Shown: positions 1 to 8,431 of the stretch, in pieces | Numbering within the stretch: position 1 is the first letter of the stretch | How the letters are laid out: each line of letters begins with the position of its first letter | Virus record (IMG/VR): IMGVR_UViG_3300025840_005106 | Coordinates: 1-28,627 of that record | Source of the DNA: a virus | Length of the DNA stretch: 28,627 nucleotides | Direction: 5' to 3' (one strand) | The notes under the pieces: model-generated | Told to the model about the DNA's origin: nothing | Databases searched by the model: none | Seen by the model: only the letters and a program-made list of their open reading frames with translations | Position numbers and translations under genes: made by a program

Positions 1-1
1 T

Positions 2-400
2 TTGTTTGTCGATACTTTTCATATTAAAGAACAAGTGTTATGTGAGCTATACTATTGGTACGATTATGTAAAACCAGGTGGTTTTATAGCTTTTCATGAT
101 ACTAACTGGCCAAAAAATAAGAATGATAAATACGGTGGTATAATTTGGGATAGGGTTGAGTATGCATTATATAAATTTTTTGATATTGAAGGACTAAATT
201 ATGAAGATGACTTTATTAAAGTAACAAATCATCCCGAATCATGGGGGATGACACTTGTTGAAATTAAGAAAAAGAAAGATTATAAGTCTAAAATTAGTGA
301 ATGGAACGACATATTCAATAAAAGAAATAAATTGATATCTTTATTTTGGAATGAATCAAATTCTAAAGATATTCAAATTGAACTAGAAATAAATGTATGA
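2..400 (+). CDS. Class I SAM methyltransferase, C-terminal part (5' end cut by window)
   Basis: This is the C-terminal 130 or so residues of a protein whose start lies left of the window; the first visible codon is TTG and the frame is open to the edge. The segment FVDTFH, about 15 residues later KPGGFIAFHDTNW, and a later GMTLVEI strand resemble the end of a Rossmann methyltransferase of the Methyltransf_24/CmcI type, where a 'D..H' strand is followed by a KPGG-x-I-x-x-HD segment. The SAM-binding glycine motif is not visible. It sits first in the glycan gene run and overlaps the next gene by 8 bases, which suggests O- or N-methylation of a sugar. The substrate is unknown. The fold is fairly sure, the function not. 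Confidence 0.62.
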   Translation: MFVDTFHIKEQVLCELYYWYDYVKPGGFIAFHDTNWPKNKNDKYGGIIWDRVEYALYKFFDIEGLNYEDDFIKVTNHPESWGMTLVEIKKKKDYKSKISEWNDIFNKRNKLISLFWNESNSKDIQIELEINV

Positions 401-1487
401 TTTTCTCATTGTTGGGGCGGGATTCTATGGGTCGATATGTGCCAGAGAACTTACAGATAAAGGATTCAAATGCCTTGTAATAGATAGTCGCAATCATATT
501 GGTGGAAATTGCTACACTTCAAACCATGAAGGAATAAATGTTCATGAATACGGACCTCATATTTTTCACACATCCAATGAAGAAGTTTGGAATTGGATTA
601 ACCAATATACTACATTCAATAATTTTACTCTAAGACCTGTTGCAAATTATAAAGGTGAAATTTATTCTCTTCCCTTTAATATGTGGACATTTAATAAACT
701 TTGGGGTGTTACTACACCCAAAGAGGCTCAGGAAATAATTGAACAACAAAGTTGTGAAATTAATGAACCACAAAACTTAGAAGAACAATCTATAAAATTG
801 GTTGGTAAAGATGTTTATTATAAACTTATTAAAGGGTATACCGAAAAACAATGGAGAAAACCATGCAACCAATTACCTAAAGAAATAATTAAAAGATTAC
901 CTGTAAGATTTACTTATGATAATAATTATTTTAATGATAAATACCAGGGAATACCAATAGGTGGATATACTAAAATTTTTGAAAAATTATTATTAGATAT
1001 TGATGTTATGTTAAATACTGATTTTTTTAAAGATGAATTACCAAAACATAAAAAAGTAATATACACGGGACCTATTGATAAGTTTTATAACTATCAGTTT
1101 GGAGAACTAGAGTACAAAACAACAAGGTTTGAAAAAAAGATATTTAATAATATAACTAATTTTCAAGGAACTGCAATGATGAATTTTACATCATCTGATG
1201 TTGACCATACAAGAATTATTGAACACAAACATTTTGAAGACACCGAAACCAACCACACGGTGATTACATATGAATATCCAATACCATATGATGCTAAAAA
1301 AACCGAAGCTTATTATCCTGTAAATGATAATGATAACAATGAAAAATATAAAAAATATAAATTGTTATCCGATAATGAAACCGATGTTTATTTTGGGGGT
1401 AGATTGGCAGAATACAAATATTACGACATGCATCAAGTAATTGAAAAGGCTTTAAATGGTGTAAAAAAAATATTAGAAAAAAGTTAA
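393..1487 (+). CDS. glf: UDP-galactopyranose mutase
   Basis: This flavoenzyme interconverts UDP-galactopyranose and UDP-galactofuranose, the donor for Galf residues in surface glycans. The 364-residue protein is near the family length. Visible marks are the FAD-binding GAGFYG at residues 8-13, GGNCY at 37-41, HEYGPHIFHT at 51-60 (a signature of the family), GYTEKQW at 148-154, GIPIGGYT at 186-193, and a C-terminal GRLAEYKYYDM that closes the FAD site. The start overlaps the upstream stop by 8 bases, and the stop is followed by one T and then the next ATG, so translation of the run is probably coupled. It is an unusual gene for a phage. Identification is secure from the motifs. Confidence 0.93.
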   Translation: MYDFLIVGAGFYGSICARELTDKGFKCLVIDSRNHIGGNCYTSNHEGINVHEYGPHIFHTSNEEVWNWINQYTTFNNFTLRPVANYKGEIYSLPFNMWTFNKLWGVTTPKEAQEIIEQQSCEINEPQNLEEQSIKLVGKDVYYKLIKGYTEKQWRKPCNQLPKEIIKRLPVRFTYDNNYFNDKYQGIPIGGYTKIFEKLLLDIDVMLNTDFFKDELPKHKKVIYTGPIDKFYNYQFGELEYKTTRFEKKIFNNITNFQGTAMMNFTSSDVDHTRIIEHKHFEDTETNHTVITYEYPIPYDAKKTEAYYPVNDNDNNEKYKKYKLLSDNETDVYFGGRLAEYKYYDMHQVIEKALNGVKKILEKS

Positions 1488-1488
1488 T

Positions 1489-2283
1489 ATGGAAAATATA
1501 AAAGTTATATCAAATTTTGGTTTAGATTTTAAAATGGAAGTATCAAAACCATGCGAGTTATATGTTGACAAAATTCCTAATAATAATTCCGATTGTAAAA
1601 GAATTTTATGGGTAATTGAACCTAACGAAGTATCAAGAATGACAAATAATATAATTTCAAATCACGATAAATTTGATTTAATACTTACATACGACTCTAA
1701 TATTTTAAATAATTGTAAAAATGCCGAATTGTTTCCGTATGGGACAAGTTGGATAAAAGACTTTGACTTTTCAGAAGAAAAAAAATTTGTTATAACAACC
1801 TTAGTTGGTGGGAAAAAAATGTGTAGTAACCACCCATTAAGACACCAGTTGGTTGATAAATCTAAAGAAATAAAATCTATTGGGGTTGATATTTTTAATA
1901 GTATTAATAACCCATTCCAACACATTCAGGACCATAAACAAATGAAAAGTAAATTATGGAAAAATGAAATGTTTTATTCTCAGTTTCATATTGCCATAGA
2001 AAATACTACAATGGATAATTGGTTTACTGAAAAATTAATAGACTGTTTTCAAACAAAAACAGTCCCCATCTATATTGGATGTGAAAATATTGGTGATTTT
2101 TTTGATATAAACGGAATATTACATGTTAAAAATTTAGATGAATTAGTTGACGTTTGTAACAATATAAATGAAAATACTTATAAAAGCATGGAAACTTATA
2201 TTGAGAAAAATTATGAACTTAGTTTTAAGTATTCAGATTATAAAAAATCACTAACAAATAAAATCAACGAATTTTTAAATTAA
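1489..2283 (+). CDS. Glycosyltransferase family 10 (alpha-1,3-fucosyltransferase-like)
   Basis: The C-terminal half carries the GT10 donor-site signature: FHIAIEN at residues 166-172, WFTEKL at 178-183 and VPIYIG at 192-197, followed by DFFDINGILHV. In GT10 enzymes this region binds a GDP-sugar, normally GDP-L-fucose. At 264 residues it is shorter than typical bacterial alpha-1,3/1,4-fucosyltransferases. The N-terminal acceptor domain looks minimal, and no membrane anchor or heptad repeats are visible. The window also encodes GMD and an Fcl/ColC-type enzyme, so a GDP-deoxyhexose donor could be made in the same infection. The actual sugar (fucose, colitose or another) and the acceptor are unknown. 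Confidence 0.82.
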   Translation: MENIKVISNFGLDFKMEVSKPCELYVDKIPNNNSDCKRILWVIEPNEVSRMTNNIISNHDKFDLILTYDSNILNNCKNAELFPYGTSWIKDFDFSEEKKFVITTLVGGKKMCSNHPLRHQLVDKSKEIKSIGVDIFNSINNPFQHIQDHKQMKSKLWKNEMFYSQFHIAIENTTMDNWFTEKLIDCFQTKTVPIYIGCENIGDFFDINGILHVKNLDELVDVCNNINENTYKSMETYIEKNYELSFKYSDYKKSLTNKINEFLN

Positions 2284-2284
2284 T

Positions 2285-3067
2285 ATGGACATTGTTTCTT
2301 GTAGAATTATGGGTGGGTTGGGAAACTATATGTTTCAAATAAGTGCGGCCTATGCCCTATCTCTAAGAGATAATAAAAAATTTATTTGTGACTATTCTGA
2401 TAACATGGTTCCTCAGAAACACTATAGTACATATACTAATAACATTTTTAGAAAAATTGAATTTACAAATCAGTTACCTGAATTTGAAAGGATTGGTGAA
2501 CACGGATTTAATTATCGAGAACTACCAAAAGTAGAAGGTAACGTAAAAATATTCGGATATTTCCAAAGTGAAAAATATTTTAAAAACTATAGGAATGAAA
2601 TTCTTGAGTTATTCAAAATTGACGAACAAACAAATAAAAAACTTCAAGAAAAATATACAGAAGTATTAAGTGAGGATACATGCTCAATACATGTAAGAAG
2701 AGGTGATTACATTAGATTAAGTGATTTTCATTACGTACAAGACATTAATTATTACAAAAACGCATACCAAAAAATGGGAGAAGAAAAAAAATATTTAATT
2801 TTTTCTGACGATATGGATTGGTGTAAACAAAATTTTGATTTTATAAAAGATAAAATATTCATTGAGGATTCAACTGATTTTGAAGACCTATATCTTATGT
2901 CATTCTGTAAGAACAATATCGTATGTAACTCTACATTTTCATGGTGGGGTGCATGGTTAAATGAAAATCCAAACAAAAAAGTAATAATACCAAAAAATTG
3001 GTTTGGACCAAAGAATTCACATTTACCCACAGATGATTTATATTGTAAAGAATGGGTGATAATTTAA
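2285..3067 (+). CDS. Glycosyltransferase family 11 (alpha-1,2-fucosyltransferase-like)
   Basis: GT11 motifs are visible in order: GGLGNYMFQ at residues 10-18 near the N-terminus, HVRRGDY at 136-142 (the GDP-sugar-binding motif with paired Arg), a FSDD segment at 173-176 and NSTFSWWGAWL at 215-225. The length of 260 residues is a little under the usual 280-300. The family transfers L-fucose alpha-1,2 to galactose. Some O-antigen members appear to transfer colitose instead, which matters here because a ColD-like enzyme is encoded downstream. The gene follows the GT10 gene with a TAA-T-ATG junction, so the two are probably co-translated. The family call is secure; the donor is inferred. Confidence 0.88.
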   Translation: MDIVSCRIMGGLGNYMFQISAAYALSLRDNKKFICDYSDNMVPQKHYSTYTNNIFRKIEFTNQLPEFERIGEHGFNYRELPKVEGNVKIFGYFQSEKYFKNYRNEILELFKIDEQTNKKLQEKYTEVLSEDTCSIHVRRGDYIRLSDFHYVQDINYYKNAYQKMGEEKKYLIFSDDMDWCKQNFDFIKDKIFIEDSTDFEDLYLMSFCKNNIVCNSTFSWWGAWLNENPNKKVIIPKNWFGPKNSHLPTDDLYCKEWVII

Positions 3068-3073
3068 TATAAC

Positions 3074-3799
3074 ATGGGTAACTACAGAGACATATCAAAT
3101 TTAATTAATAAACACAAAGGTGAAATTGGTTTTGTAGCAGCACTGGGACCATCATTAAAATCTCATTTAGAGTATATAAAAAGTAAAAAAGCTATCACAA
3201 TTTCAACAAATGATTTTGATTTAATGACTGATATTGAACCAAATTATTGGATGATGGCTAATTCGTCACCAAACTCAATACCAAGAATGATTCAAAGAAT
3301 TAATAATTTAAATTCTATTGATATTATTTATGCAGATTCAGTTGACCCAACACCCAGAAATCATGTTGAGGGTATTATGAATAGAGATTTTTATGGGTAT
3401 GACCAAAGACACTTTGATGGTAAAGAATGTGGTTACTGTCCTCAAGGATGTAGAAATTTAATTTCTGATAGATTAACAATTCAGGAACATTTACAATCAT
3501 ATACAAAACATAATGAAAGGTATAGCCCCTCCGATACTGTTGCAACACATATGTTAGCAATGGCAATACTAATGGGATTCTCAACAATATACATTGCAGG
3601 ATGTGATTTAGATTACACTAAAGGATATGTTGATGGTGTTACAACTAATAGAGACACATTTAATCCTTATTTAAAAAATATCTTAAACGATTTTAGAATT
3701 ATTAATGATAGTGCTAATAACATAGGTACAAAAATTTATAATTTAAGTGAAATTAGTCATTTAAAAGATACGTTAACAACAATACCAAATATATTATGA
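3074..3799 (+). CDS. DUF115-like protein (putative glycan or glycosyltransferase-associated)
   Basis: The 241-residue protein has a GPSL segment at residues 25-28, a TNDFDL strand at 45-50, and near the C-terminus YSPSDTVATHML followed by GCDLDY at 176-181. This pattern resembles DUF115/MptE-like proteins, a fold found in motility accessory factors and in proteins of sialic acid and glycan clusters, and distantly recalls GT42 sialyltransferases. A Cys cluster at residues 119, 122 and 126 (C-x2-C-x3-C) could bind a metal. Its place next to a CMP-sugar synthetase gene, overlapping it by 4 bases (ATGA), would fit use of a CMP-ulosonic acid donor. That is inference; the biochemical role is unknown. 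Confidence 0.5.
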   Translation: MGNYRDISNLINKHKGEIGFVAALGPSLKSHLEYIKSKKAITISTNDFDLMTDIEPNYWMMANSSPNSIPRMIQRINNLNSIDIIYADSVDPTPRNHVEGIMNRDFYGYDQRHFDGKECGYCPQGCRNLISDRLTIQEHLQSYTKHNERYSPSDTVATHMLAMAILMGFSTIYIAGCDLDYTKGYVDGVTTNRDTFNPYLKNILNDFRIINDSANNIGTKIYNLSEISHLKDTLTTIPNIL

Positions 3800-5433
3800 A
3801 AATAGCTTGTATAATACCCGCCAGAGGTGGTAGTAAGGGAATACCAAATAAAAATATAATTGAATTTTGTGGTAAACCACTTATTTCACATACCATCTTA
3901 AATGCAAAAAACTCAAACTTGATAAGTGAAGTATTTGTTACTTCAGATAGTGATGAAATATTAAACATATCTTCTGATTATGGAGCAACACCAATTAAAA
4001 GACCTGAAGGGATATCGGGAGATTTTGCATCAAGTGAAGACGCAATTTTACACTCCATTGAAAATATCAGTCAAGATTTTGATACTATCGTATTTTTACA
4101 GGTAACATCACCTCTAAGAGAGACATCAGACATAGACAGGATGATAAATGACTATGTTAATAACAATTATGACTCAATGTTCTCATCATGTGAATTGGAA
4201 GATTTTTTAATGTGGGAAAAAAAAGATGATTTATTAAAAAGTTTAAATTACGATTTTTTAAATAGAAAAAGAAGACAGGACCACAATCCACAGATTGTTG
4301 AAAACGGTTCAATGTATATCTTCAACAAAAATGGTTTTATAGAAAATAAAAATAGATTGTTTGGTAAGATTGGTACGGTCACACAGGAAAGTTGGAAAAT
4401 GTTTGAAATTGATAATTACGAAGATTTAGATTTTTGTTCTTATCTTTATAAAAAACATTTTTTATCTACAGGTAGAAAAGTTTTTATGAATGGAGATTAC
4501 GTAAATGAAATGGACGCTAAAATTTCAATTTACGATTCAGCATTAATGTTTGGTGATATGGTTTTTGAAATGACAAGGTCATTTAATAAAAAACAATTTA
4601 AATTAGAAGAACATATTGATAGATTATTAAATGGTGTTAAAATCTTAAGAATTCCATTACAATATACAAAAGAAGAACTTATTGATATCTGTAACAAAGT
4701 AATTGAAATTAATGAACCTTTATTTTTACCTACTGACGAACACAGACTCGTTATTAATATATCAAGAGGACCATTAGGTTTATATTCACATTTGTTCGAT
4801 AAAGTTGGTGCGACAGTAATTGTTGCAGATTTCCCATTAAAGTGGACAGTTAGTGGAATGGGTAAATTATTTGATGAAGGTATAAACGCTGTTGTAACTA
4901 ATCAAAAAGCAATACCAAATCATTTATTAGACCCTAAAATTAAAAATAGAAGTAGACTCCACTATCAGATGGCTAACATTGAGGCTTCACAATTTAAAGG
5001 AGAAAACAATTGGGCTCTTTTATTAGATGAGGATGGTTTTATTGCCGAAGGTAGTGGTGATAATGTATTCTTTGTTAAAGATGGTGTTGTATATACACCT
5101 GAAGGTAGAAATATTTTAAGAGGAATCTCAAGAGATTATATTTTTGAGTTATGTGATGAATTAGGAATTCCTTGTGTTGAAAAGAACCTTACTTTATATG
5201 ATGCTTACACATCCGATGAGTCTTTTATGACTGCCACACCATTTTGTATCTTACCAGTGAAATCTGTAAATTATATAGATTTTGGTGATGGTAAAATGGG
5301 TCCAATAACTAAAAGATTATTAGACAAATGGAGTGATAATGTTGGTGTAGACATCGAACAACAGATTAAAGATTTTAACAATGAATTTATTATCGATTCA
5401 AAGGTTTCAACACCATACAATTTTAAAAAATGA
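3796..5433 (+). CDS. Fusion: CMP-sugar (acylneuraminate-type) cytidylyltransferase + class IV aminotransferase
   Basis: Residues 1 to about 222 are a CMP-sugar synthetase of the NeuA/KdsB fold. Marks are the nucleotide-binding ARGGSKGIPNKN at 9-20, LQVTSPLR at 101-108 and an ENGSMYIF strand. Residues from about 225 to 545 are a fold-type IV PLP enzyme (branched-chain/D-amino-acid aminotransferase type), with ALMFGD..FE near its start, a candidate PLP lysine at 383, EGSGDNVF at 418-425, GISRDYI and a TATPFCILPV segment. Both halves look complete and in frame, with no stop or shift between them. CMP activation of a ulosonic acid is expected from the first half. The second half may transaminate a sugar or an amino acid. 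Whether the polypeptide stays fused is unknown; an internal ATG at residue 231 could give a separate second product. Confidence 0.82.
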   Translation: MKIACIIPARGGSKGIPNKNIIEFCGKPLISHTILNAKNSNLISEVFVTSDSDEILNISSDYGATPIKRPEGISGDFASSEDAILHSIENISQDFDTIVFLQVTSPLRETSDIDRMINDYVNNNYDSMFSSCELEDFLMWEKKDDLLKSLNYDFLNRKRRQDHNPQIVENGSMYIFNKNGFIENKNRLFGKIGTVTQESWKMFEIDNYEDLDFCSYLYKKHFLSTGRKVFMNGDYVNEMDAKISIYDSALMFGDMVFEMTRSFNKKQFKLEEHIDRLLNGVKILRIPLQYTKEELIDICNKVIEINEPLFLPTDEHRLVINISRGPLGLYSHLFDKVGATVIVADFPLKWTVSGMGKLFDEGINAVVTNQKAIPNHLLDPKIKNRSRLHYQMANIEASQFKGENNWALLLDEDGFIAEGSGDNVFFVKDGVVYTPEGRNILRGISRDYIFELCDELGIPCVEKNLTLYDAYTSDESFMTATPFCILPVKSVNYIDFGDGKMGPITKRLLDKWSDNVGVDIEQQIKDFNNEFIIDSKVSTPYNFKK

Positions 5434-6206
5434 AAATAGGTGTTTTACAAGGTCGTCTCTCTGAGCCGATAGATGGTCAAATACAGGAATTTCCAATTCA
5501 TTATTGGAGAGAGGAATTATTTGATTTAATAACAATGGGATTAGATGGGATTGAATGGATTATAACCGAAAAAAATTATTTAAACAATCCTTTCTTTTTA
5601 TATGACTTAAGCTCATCTAATATATTATCAGTTTGTGTTGATAATATAATATCTAAGAATATAGTAGATTTTGACTATCTGTTGGATAATTTAAAACCTA
5701 CTTTAGATAGAATGGGAACACAAAAAGTTAAAAACATTGTCATCCCACTATTAGAAGATAGTTCAATTATAGAACCTGAAATAAGAAATAAATTTAAACA
5801 AAATATAAAGAAATTCATAACTGACTACCCTAACATTAACTTTTGTTTTGAGTTTGAGTGTGATGTCGAGACAATTTCAGAATTATTTGAATTAGGTGAT
5901 AATGTGTATGTTACATACGATACCGGTAATGTGACTTCTTTTTATGGTGAAGAGGTAAACCATGAAAAAAATATATTTTATTTAAAAAATAGAATATTAA
6001 ATGTCCATATAAAAGATAGAACTTTTGATTCTGTTACAGTACCATATGGTAGTGGAGACACTGATTTTAACACAATATTTAAATCCCTTAATAAAATTAA
6101 TTATGACGGTAACTTTATATTACAATTATGTAGAGAAATATCAGGAAATGAATATGAATATATTAATAAACACTTTAATTTGATTAAAAAAAACATTACA
6201 TTTTAA
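5430..6206 (+). CDS. Xylose isomerase-like TIM barrel protein
   Basis: This 258-residue protein fits the sugar phosphate isomerase/epimerase (AP endonuclease 2-like) superfamily. It opens with a KIGVLQGRL strand and has GLDGIEW in the second barrel strand, CFEFE around the middle, TYDTGNV, and NVHIKDR followed by PYGSGDTDF near the end. The Glu, Asp, His and Asp residues in these strands are where the metal ligands of the family usually lie. The gene overlaps the fusion gene by 4 bases (ATGA) and precedes an SDR gene. It probably isomerises, epimerises or dehydrates a precursor of the CMP-sugar. The substrate cannot be read from sequence. Confidence 0.72.
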   Translation: MKIGVLQGRLSEPIDGQIQEFPIHYWREELFDLITMGLDGIEWIITEKNYLNNPFFLYDLSSSNILSVCVDNIISKNIVDFDYLLDNLKPTLDRMGTQKVKNIVIPLLEDSSIIEPEIRNKFKQNIKKFITDYPNINFCFEFECDVETISELFELGDNVYVTYDTGNVTSFYGEEVNHEKNIFYLKNRILNVHIKDRTFDSVTVPYGSGDTDFNTIFKSLNKINYDGNFILQLCREISGNEYEYINKHFNLIKKNITF

Positions 6207-6207
6207 T

Positions 6208-7026
6208 ATGGTAAATTATTTTGATTTAACGGATAAAGTTGCGTTGGTTACAGGAGCCGGTGGGTTACTTGGACCTAAACATGCTGAAGCTTTATTAGAA
6301 TTTGGTGCATCTGTAATATTAACCGATGTAGATTTAAATTCACTTATAAAAAAGTTTAATTATTTAAGTGAAAAGTTTGGTAAGGAAAAAGTTTTTTACC
6401 AATACATGGATGTTGTCGATAAAAAATCAATAAATGATGTAATATCTAAATTTCCAAAAATTGATATTTTAATTAATAACGCAGCAAAAGACCCAAAGGT
6501 TACAAAAGATGATAAAAGTCTTACACCCGATAGTAGGTTTGAAGAAATGACTTTTGACTATTTTTCTGAAGGTATTGATGCAATAATTAACGGCACATTC
6601 TTAGTATCACAATGCATATCAAATAAAATGTTAAAGACAGGTGGTGGAGTTATTTTAAATATATCTTCAGATTTGGGTGTTATAGCACCTGACCAAAGAA
6701 TTTATGAAGACCCGACCAAACCTAAAAACTTACAAAACGTAAAACCAATAACATATTCAGCAGCAAAATGGGCAGTTATTGGTATGACAAAATATTTGGC
6801 AACATATTTTGCCAAAGATAACATAAGAGTAAACTGTCTAAGTCCAACTGGTGTATATAATGACCACCCAGATGAATTTGTACAAAAATTATCTAACATT
6901 ATTCCGATGGGGAGAATGGCACACATTGACGAATATAAGGGGGCTATTGTCTTTATGTGTTCTGATGCAAGTAGCTATATGACAGGTACTAATTTAATAA
7001 TTGATGGAGGAAAAACAGTATGGTAG
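6208..7026 (+). CDS. Short-chain dehydrogenase/reductase (SDR)
   Basis: The 272-residue protein is a classical SDR. The cofactor motif TGAGGLLG is at residues 15-22, NNAA at 90-93, the ISSD strand carries the catalytic Ser near 153-154, and the YSAAK motif gives catalytic Tyr183 and Lys187. The C-terminal CSDASSYMTGTNLIIDGG is typical. An Asp (TDVD, residue 40) at the end of the second strand suggests preference for NAD(H), by family rule. It lies between the TIM-barrel gene and the SIS isomerase gene and overlaps the latter by 7 bases. It likely oxidises or reduces a sugar intermediate of the same pathway. The fold call is certain, the substrate unknown. Confidence 0.85.
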   Translation: MVNYFDLTDKVALVTGAGGLLGPKHAEALLEFGASVILTDVDLNSLIKKFNYLSEKFGKEKVFYQYMDVVDKKSINDVISKFPKIDILINNAAKDPKVTKDDKSLTPDSRFEEMTFDYFSEGIDAIINGTFLVSQCISNKMLKTGGGVILNISSDLGVIAPDQRIYEDPTKPKNLQNVKPITYSAAKWAVIGMTKYLATYFAKDNIRVNCLSPTGVYNDHPDEFVQKLSNIIPMGRMAHIDEYKGAIVFMCSDASSYMTGTNLIIDGGKTVW

Positions 7027-7592
7027 AAACAATTAAAAACAACATATCTGAGTCAATCAGATTAAAAACATCATTGTTGAATGATGAGAATATTATCAAT
7101 AAAATATATGAAATTAGTAATATTATTATTGAAACATATAAAAATGGAAATAAGATTTATTTCTGTGGTAATGGTGGTAGTTTTGCAGACTCACAACATT
7201 TATCGGCAGAACTAAATGGTAGATTTTATTTTGATAGAGAACCATTAGAAGTAGTATTATTAGGTTCTAATTTATCATATCTTACTGCAGTGGCTAATGA
7301 CTATTCTTATGAAGAAATATTTTCAAGAGAGTTTAAATCATCATTTAAAAAAGGTGATGTGGTAATATGTTTATCTACATCAGGAAAATCTAAAAATATA
7401 ATAAAATTAATTGAATCTAATCCTGACGCGTTTGTTGTTTCATTTCTTGGTAGAGATGGAGGATTAATGAAAGACATGTCTGATATATCGATAGTAATCC
7501 CATCAGAAGATACGGCAAGAATTCAAGAATGTCACATGTTAATTGGACACACAGTATTAGAAATTGTAGAAAATAAAATGTTTAAAAAATAA
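7020..7592 (+). CDS. gmhA: SIS-domain isomerase, phosphoheptose isomerase-like
   Basis: The protein of 190 residues matches GmhA (sedoheptulose-7-phosphate isomerase) in length and motifs: FCGNGGSFADSQH at residues 48-60, AELNGRF with Glu64 in the position of the catalytic Glu, VANDY, the phosphate-binding STSGKS, and TARIQECH near the end, with His172 in the position of the catalytic His. GmhA makes D-glycero-D-manno-heptose 7-phosphate. SIS enzymes of related fold (KdsD) make arabinose 5-phosphate for Kdo. The motifs favour GmhA over KdsD. It sits directly before a PEP-condensing synthase gene, so its product may feed that enzyme. The symbol is by family resemblance only. Confidence 0.82.
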   Translation: MVETIKNNISESIRLKTSLLNDENIINKIYEISNIIIETYKNGNKIYFCGNGGSFADSQHLSAELNGRFYFDREPLEVVLLGSNLSYLTAVANDYSYEEIFSREFKSSFKKGDVVICLSTSGKSKNIIKLIESNPDAFVVSFLGRDGGLMKDMSDISIVIPSEDTARIQECHMLIGHTVLEIVENKMFKK

Positions 7593-7597
7593 AAATT

Positions 7598-8431
7598 ATG
7601 AGCACTTACATTATTTCAGAAATCGGAATCAATCATAATGGTGATATGAATATAGCCAAAGAATTGATAAAAAAATCTAAAGAATCTGGTTGTAACGCAG
7701 TTAAATTTCAAAAAAGAGATATTGACTCTGTCTATACACCTGAAGAATTATCATCACACAGAGAATCCCCCTGGGGCACTACATTTAGGGAACAAAAAGA
7801 AGGTATTGAATTTTCAATTGAACAATATAAAGAAATTGAAAATTATTGTAATGAAATTGGTATTGATTTTATTGTTTCTTGTTGGGATGAAGTTAGTTTA
7901 GAGTTAGTTGAATCTAATCTAAACGTAAAATACCATAAAATTGCATCGGCACTATTAACCGATAAATCATTTTTAGAAAAATTGAATGCTACAGGTAAAC
8001 CTATAATTGTTTCAACTGGTATGTCAAATGAAGAGGAAATTGAAGCAGCATTAAATATTTTAAATAATGTTGAATATGTTTTGGCTTGTACAAGTACTTA
8101 CCCAACAAAAGAAGAAGAAATGAATTTAAGATATATCACAACACTATCTCAAAAATATCCACAATACAAAATTGGATTTTCAAATCACCATAGTGGTTTA
8201 GTTCCTATGTTTGGTGCAGTTTCTCTTGGAGCAGAATGTATTGAATTTCACATTACTTTAGATAGAACTATGTATGGCTCTGACCAATCTGCCTCTATTG
8301 AGAATGTTGAGGAATTAGTTGAAGGTATAAGAAAAATGGAAAATGTTTTAGGTGATGGCATTAAGGTAGTTTATGATAGTGAATTACCTATCATCAAAAA
8401 ACTAAGAAAGACAAATGATATATTGCTTTGA
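7598..8431 (+). CDS. neuB: NeuB-type ulosonic acid synthase, short form
   Basis: NeuB-family enzymes condense phosphoenolpyruvate with an amino or neutral sugar to give a nonulosonic acid such as sialic acid. The motifs are in order: EIGINHNG at residues 8-15, VKFQKR at 35-40, KIAS at 114-117, STGMS at 139-143, GFSNHHSG at 193-200 and EFHITLDRTMYGSDQSAS at 216-233, which together cover the whole TIM barrel. At 277 residues it ends where the barrel ends and lacks the C-terminal SAF (antifreeze-like) domain of usual NeuB proteins of about 340-350 residues. That domain normally lends a substrate-binding Arg to the partner subunit, so the substrate may differ. The next gene starts inside its last codons. 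Confidence 0.83.
   Translation: MSTYIISEIGINHNGDMNIAKELIKKSKESGCNAVKFQKRDIDSVYTPEELSSHRESPWGTTFREQKEGIEFSIEQYKEIENYCNEIGIDFIVSCWDEVSLELVESNLNVKYHKIASALLTDKSFLEKLNATGKPIIVSTGMSNEEEIEAALNILNNVEYVLACTSTYPTKEEEMNLRYITTLSQKYPQYKIGFSNHHSGLVPMFGAVSLGAECIEFHITLDRTMYGSDQSASIENVEELVEGIRKMENVLGDGIKVVYDSELPIIKKLRKTNDILL

Noticed and set aside
3375-3587. Antisense open frames opposite the glycan genes (also at 1662, 2752, 6702, 8554, 8789, 9264 and 9586)
   Set aside because: All lie opposite genes with clear family motifs, have no spacing or start signals, and are expected in AT-rich DNA.
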